36,022 nt of DNA from Paludibacteraceae bacterium (GTDB lineage: Bacteria; Bacteroidota; Bacteroidia; Bacteroidales; Paludibacteraceae). The notes below the pieces were generated by a model. It ran no database searches, had not been told where the DNA came from, and was given only the letters and a program-made list of their open reading frames with translations. A program made the position numbers and the translations under genes. Of this stretch, positions 33,444-36,022 are shown piece after piece (within the stretch, counting starts at the first letter, position 1; each line of letters begins with the position of its first letter). The stretch covers positions 1-36,022 of the forward strand of contig JAFYSB010000017.1 of assembly GCA_017546705.1 (NCBI GenBank). Reading direction: 5' to 3'.

Positions 33444-33479
33444 CTTGCCCAGTTCCGTATGGACTGGGCAAGGTTTTTT
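33444..33479 (+). terminator. Intrinsic terminator after kwaB
   Basis: CTTGCCCAGT (33444-33453) pairs with ACTGGGCAAG (33463-33472) and the stem can extend inward with one bulged T. A run of six T follows (33474-33479). This is a classical rho-independent terminator 28 bp beyond the kwaB stop. Confidence 0.92.
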
Positions 33480-33546
33480 ATGCTCACATGAAACGAAAAG
33501 TGCATAAATGGAAATTCTACTGACTTTTCCTCAAAAACCTTCCCCT

Positions 33547-33659
33547 AACTTTCAAAAGTAACCCAAAATCAGTATTATTGGCGTATCGTGTAGGCACATA
33601 AAAACTGCCCACTGAAATTAACTTAAGTATAACCCTCTAATACCTGATTTTTTATGGTA
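33547..33659 (+). repeat. Direct repeat copy A, left of the HigBA module
   Basis: This 113-bp segment runs from AACTTTCAAAAGTAA through AGTATTATTGGCGTATCGTG to TAATACCTGATTTT and ATGGTA. It is about 80-85% identical by eye to copy B at 35469-35583. In both copies the repeat ends with an ATG GTA; in copy B this opens a real-looking gene, in copy A only a short frame. Confidence 0.9.
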
Positions 33660-33698
33660 ACCCCGCAGTCGGGTATTCCTTTCCATCTTTGTTTGTTA

Positions 33699-33723
33699 GC
33701 CCCGCATCTCATGCGGCACATTG
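33699..33723. repeat. Dispersed GCAT...ATGC hairpin motif, second copy
   Basis: CCGCAT and ATGCGG pair around CTC, followed by CACATTG. About 20 of 25 positions match the motif at 19155-19179. No function is known. Confidence 0.45.
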
Positions 33724-33902
33724 TCAAAATTCTTCCATTGTTCCGACCACTAGTAGAATATCCGAATATCCTTTTTCTTCTTTTAATCTGATAACTGCTA
33801 TAAATGATAGATAAGAGCCGTCAAAGCAGGTTGTAAAACACAAAAATTACTTATATTTGTAATATAAAGATAACAGAAAACAAAAAAATATCAAATTTTT
33901 AG

Positions 33903-33918
33903 TTATCAATTTTGATAA
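33903..33918. promoter_or_regulatory. Operator-like palindrome in the HigBA promoter
   Basis: TTATCAA and TTGATAA form a perfect inverted repeat with a TT spacer. It overlaps the -33 element of the promoter below, the usual place for autoregulation by a HigA-type antitoxin. Confidence 0.6.
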
Positions 33919-33941
33919 TCAAATATTTTTTTGTACCTTTG
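33911..33941 (+). promoter_or_regulatory. Promoter of the HigBA module
   Basis: TTTG (33911-33914) and TACCTTTG (33934-33941) are 19 bp apart, matching the Bacteroidota consensus. The -7 element lies inside the longest possible reading frame of the toxin, which rules out its upstream TTG start and supports ATG 33964. Confidence 0.8.
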
Positions 33942-33963
33942 CACGGAATTTGTAAGAGAAAGT

Positions 33964-34284
33964 ATGAATATAACAACTAACAACGAGGCACTTGTAGATT
34001 TGATACAATTTGGCAAAACGAAAGACAAAAAGTATAGAGCTTTGCCCAAAGGTGTAGTCAGTGGCTTTTTGAAAGCATATAAAATTCTAAAAAGAGAAGA
34101 GCGAGTAGAAAATTTGTATAAATATAAAGGTCTTAACTATGAAAAATTAAGTGGAGAAGACATAGAAAGTGTAAGATGCAACGATAAATACAGGTTGATG
34201 TTTCATAGTAGTGCAAAAGAAAACTCAATAATTTTAACTGAAATAGAACTCTTAGAAATAACTAATCACTATGGCAAGATTTGA
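33964..34284 (+). CDS. HigB-like RelE-superfamily toxin
   Basis: This 106-residue basic protein resembles the HigB/RelE plasmid-maintenance killers: KKYRALPKGVVSGFLKAYKIL, then LNYEKLSGEDIESVRCNDKYRLMFHSS, where the R-x-N-D-K-Y-R-L strand is typical. Relatives cleave mRNA on ribosomes. The start is ATG 33964, because the promoter -7 element is at 33934-33941. Its 3' end overlaps the antitoxin start by 14 nt, toxin first, which is the HigBA order. Confidence 0.82.
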   Translation: MNITTNNEALVDLIQFGKTKDKKYRALPKGVVSGFLKAYKILKREERVENLYKYKGLNYEKLSGEDIESVRCNDKYRLMFHSSAKENSIILTEIELLEITNHYGKI

Positions 34285-35383
34285 TTTGAACTGTGTTACT
34301 CCATATATGGCGGTACACGCAGGCGAGTTCCTAAAAGATGAACTAATCGCGCGAAAGATTACACAAAAGCAATTAGCCACCCTAACGGGCATACAAGCAC
34401 CTATAATAAACGATATTATAAAGGGGAAACGAGATGTGACGGCTGAGCAGTCTATACTTATTGGTAGGGCATTGGAGATAGATGATACTTTCTTCTTTGA
34501 TATGCAAAAACAATATGAGATAGACAATGCAAAAATATCCAAGAGAGTAGCAGAGCAATCTGCTGCTATGGATATTTGGAAAGTAGTGGAACAGTATATA
34601 TCCTTAGCATTTTTTAAGTCAGTAGGATTACTCACAAACGATGTCAAACAAAATATTAAGAAAATATTTGAGGTATTTGGAGTAGCTAATCTTGAAGGTT
34701 TTTTAGTCCTACAAAAAGAAGAAAGAGGATTTGCCTACTATAAGAAATCTGATAAATTAATTACAGATGAAAAGGATTTGTTTTCGTGGAAATACTATTG
34801 CTCTTATTTATCTAAGCAAAAGACTTTATGTAACACTTTTTCAAGGAGCAATAAGGACGCTGTGCTATCTGAATTAAATAATGTTTTTACTAATGGTGTG
34901 GATGTATTAGAAAATACCGAAAGTATTTGTGAGAAGTATGGCATTAAATTTCTTGTGGTAAATAAAATGGGACAAGTTCCTGTAGATGGTATGAGTTTTA
35001 TGTTAGATACTACTCCTACCATAGTAATGACTTTGCGTAAAAGAAATTTAGACAACTTTGCCTTTTCCTTAATGCACGAATTAGGGCATGTTTTCCTGCA
35101 TTTGGATAAAGATAATAAATACTATGTGGGGGTATGTGGCGAAGAAAGTGACGATAACTCTTATGAGAGTGAGGCTAATTATTTTGCAAGCAATGCGCTT
35201 ATTCCTGAAAGGAAATGGAAAGAGTTCCGTAGTAGAACCAATCGCGTGCTACACTACAATATACAAAATCATATAGAAAACTTTGCTAAGGAAAACCATA
35301 TTAACGCTGCTATAGTTATGGGAAGATACCAATACGAGACAAATCAGTATAATATGCGAAATAAGTTTAGGGTAAGCATATAA
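34271..35383 (+). CDS. HigA-type antitoxin fused to an ImmA/IrrE-family metallopeptidase
   Basis: This 370-residue protein joins an N-terminal XRE/HigA helix-turn-helix (about 10-75; HAGEFLKDELIARKITQKQLATLTGI, IINDIIKGKR) to a C-terminal ImmA/IrrE-type zinc peptidase with LMHELGHVFLH (H269, E270, H273) and the third-ligand region YESEANYFASNALIP. Single HigA antitoxins are usually about 100 residues, so the fusion is notable though known in COG2856-like proteins. It should repress the palindrome at 33903-33918 and neutralise the upstream toxin; the peptidase may regulate that by cleavage. It is followed by an intrinsic terminator. Confidence 0.85.
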   Translation: MARFDLNCVTPYMAVHAGEFLKDELIARKITQKQLATLTGIQAPIINDIIKGKRDVTAEQSILIGRALEIDDTFFFDMQKQYEIDNAKISKRVAEQSAAMDIWKVVEQYISLAFFKSVGLLTNDVKQNIKKIFEVFGVANLEGFLVLQKEERGFAYYKKSDKLITDEKDLFSWKYYCSYLSKQKTLCNTFSRSNKDAVLSELNNVFTNGVDVLENTESICEKYGIKFLVVNKMGQVPVDGMSFMLDTTPTIVMTLRKRNLDNFAFSLMHELGHVFLHLDKDNKYYVGVCGEESDDNSYESEANYFASNALIPERKWKEFRSRTNRVLHYNIQNHIENFAKENHINAAIVMGRYQYETNQYNMRNKFRVSI

Positions 35384-35407
35384 GCATAAAATAGTTTTGA
35401 TTTATAA

Positions 35408-35440
35408 AAGACAATTCCAAAGTTGGAGTTGTCTTTTTTT
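35408..35440 (+). terminator. Intrinsic terminator after the HigBA module
   Basis: AAGACAATTCCAA and TTGGAGTTGTCTT pair with one G-T wobble around an AG loop, and the right arm runs into a stretch of T to 35440. It lies 25 bp beyond the antitoxin stop. Confidence 0.88.
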
Positions 35441-35468
35441 ATATACCTATCCCTTTTCCCAAAACCAT

Positions 35469-35583
35469 AACTTTCAAAAGTAAATCTAAAACAGTATTAT
35501 TGGCGTATCGTGTGGGCAAGTCTAAACTTACCCACAGAAATCAACTTAATTTTAACCCTTTAATACCTGATTTTGTTATGGTA
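35469..35583 (+). repeat. Direct repeat copy B, leader of the RteC-like gene
   Basis: This is the second copy of the 113-115-bp repeat. Its end, TAATACCTGATTTTGTTATGGTA, supplies the start codon of the gene that runs off the window. The conserved block between AACTTTCAAAAGTAA (itself an imperfect inverted repeat) and the ATG therefore acts as that gene's 5' leader and perhaps promoter. Confidence 0.9.
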
Positions 35584-36022
35584 CACTCAACAACCACCCA
35601 ACTCGGCAAACTCCTTGCCTCTTATCTCTCTACAAGTAACGATGCGCTTGCTATCAATTTCCGTAAGCACTATTCACCAACCCTTACCCCCACCTCCTCT
35701 CGAAAACAAAAAGCGAAACGCATCACACATCGTCTAACCACAGCAACATTTACCTATCGTTGGCTATCAACTGCACCAAGTCGTATCACGACACTCTATC
35801 AGTATCTCCTCCGTGCTCAATGGATTGCAGCGGATACCAACCCTGATGACTTCTTCTCTCTTTTCACAGGCCAAGACTCCAATGCCCGAATCAAATGGAC
35901 TGGCTCCAATCTTCAACTCGCATACCTCATACGATTGATGACTGAGCGGAATTACATTTCCATTCCCAAACGAGTCGGTAAATGGACATGTGTCTATAAC
36001 CATTTTGTGAATAAAAATAGCT
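35578..36022 (+). CDS. Partial RteC-like / mobile-element-associated protein, cut by the window end
   Basis: A plus-strand frame opens at ATG 35578 and stays open to the last base of the window (148 codons) with protein-like composition. The late segment IKWTGSNLQLAYLIRLMTERNYI resembles the C-terminal IxWTGSxxxLxxLIxxL motif of RteC and related small Bacteroidota proteins found on conjugative elements. The N-terminal part matches no family that I recognise. Residues such as NFRKHYSPTLTPTSSRKQKAKR are basic. It begins at the end of repeat copy B. The C-terminus is outside the window, so length and family are provisional. Confidence 0.6.
   Translation, partial: MVHSTTTQLGKLLASYLSTSNDALAINFRKHYSPTLTPTSSRKQKAKRITHRLTTATFTYRWLSTAPSRITTLYQYLLRAQWIAADTNPDDFFSLFTGQDSNARIKWTGSNLQLAYLIRLMTERNYISIPKRVGKWTCVYNHFVNKNS

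Larger units (their letters stand above)
33480..33963. other. Intergenic region between kwaB and the HigBA module
   Basis: This stretch holds direct repeat copy A (33547-33659), a hairpin motif (33699-33723), a weak promoter-like TATATTTG at 33852-33859 with TTG 18 bp upstream, and the real promoter and operator of the toxin-antitoxin pair. A 45-codon frame begins with ATG at 33654, at the end of copy A, but its composition is not protein-like. Confidence 0.6.

Noticed and set aside
33654..33791. A 45-codon frame starting at the ATG of repeat copy A
   Set aside because: It has a proline- and leucine-rich, non-protein-like composition, overlaps the hairpin motif, and lacks similarity to the gene that follows copy B.
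33931..33963. TTG start for the HigB-like toxin
   Set aside because: The promoter -7 element lies inside this stretch, so it would not be transcribed; ATG 33964 is used.

Overview
The window is chromosomal DNA from a member of the Bacteroidota, most likely Bacteroidales. The evidence is the recurring promoter pattern TTTG / 19-20 bp / TAnnTTTG, the sparse use of Shine-Dalgarno sequences, and families largely restricted to this phylum: GldG, DUF5683, DUF4827, DUF3244, a PorT-like barrel, a type IX secretion (T9SS) sorting domain, an RHS protein with a lamin-tail domain, and an RteC-like protein. Several genes start with TTG. I do not name a genus.

Left edge (1-3001, minus strand). An AbiE-type toxin-antitoxin pair (AbiEi antitoxin, AbiEii nucleotidyltransferase) is followed by a YccF membrane protein and a DHH phosphoesterase of the NrnA type. 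The nrnA-like gene carries ten tandem 7-bp units inside its coding sequence, so unit gain or loss would shift the frame. A divergent promoter region with a near-palindrome separates it from the next block.

Housekeeping block (3214-18612, plus strand). This is a dense, often overlapping run of envelope and chromosome-maintenance genes: a two-domain parvulin chaperone, GldG, a LysM/periplasmic-binding protein, a PorT-like barrel, ParA, ParB, a DUF5683 protein, an MltD-type transglycosylase, a MerR regulator, an FKBP-type lipoprotein, a DUF4827 lipoprotein, GlmM, SurE, a small membrane protein with no clear start codon, LpxB and a U32-family protein. A strong hairpin ends the run. GlmM, LpxB, MltD, the chaperones and the barrel all serve cell-wall, lipid A or outer-membrane assembly.

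Boundary (18613-19321). About 700 bp contain no convincing gene. They hold a G+C-rich stretch full of local hairpins that might be a structured RNA.

Polymorphic-toxin locus (19322-30803, visibly A+T-rich). A membrane-spanning TPR/LuxR-type regulator and a DUF3244 secreted protein precede a two-gene RHS system of 1160 and 1326 residues. The second RHS protein has a signal peptide, an N-terminal lamin-tail domain, an RHS core and a C-terminal HELGH metalloprotease-like toxin. An exported putative immunity protein overlaps its end by 11 nt. A displaced second cassette follows: a 320-bp copy of the RHS core joined to a caspase-like toxin domain (His...Cys), with its own membrane-anchored putative immunity protein. 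The copies lie exactly 1461 bp apart and contain a 101-bp identical patch just before the toxin junction, as expected for a toxin-tip switching system maintained by recombination. This is the most interesting part of the window.

Right edge (30876-36022). A T9SS-cargo-like protein is followed by a Kiwa anti-phage system (KwaA-KwaB) with a strong terminator. Next is a HigB-like toxin with a HigA/ImmA-type antitoxin, flanked by two roughly 113-bp direct repeats. An RteC-like gene runs off the end of the window. The right half is therefore a competition and phage-defence island attached to a conserved core.
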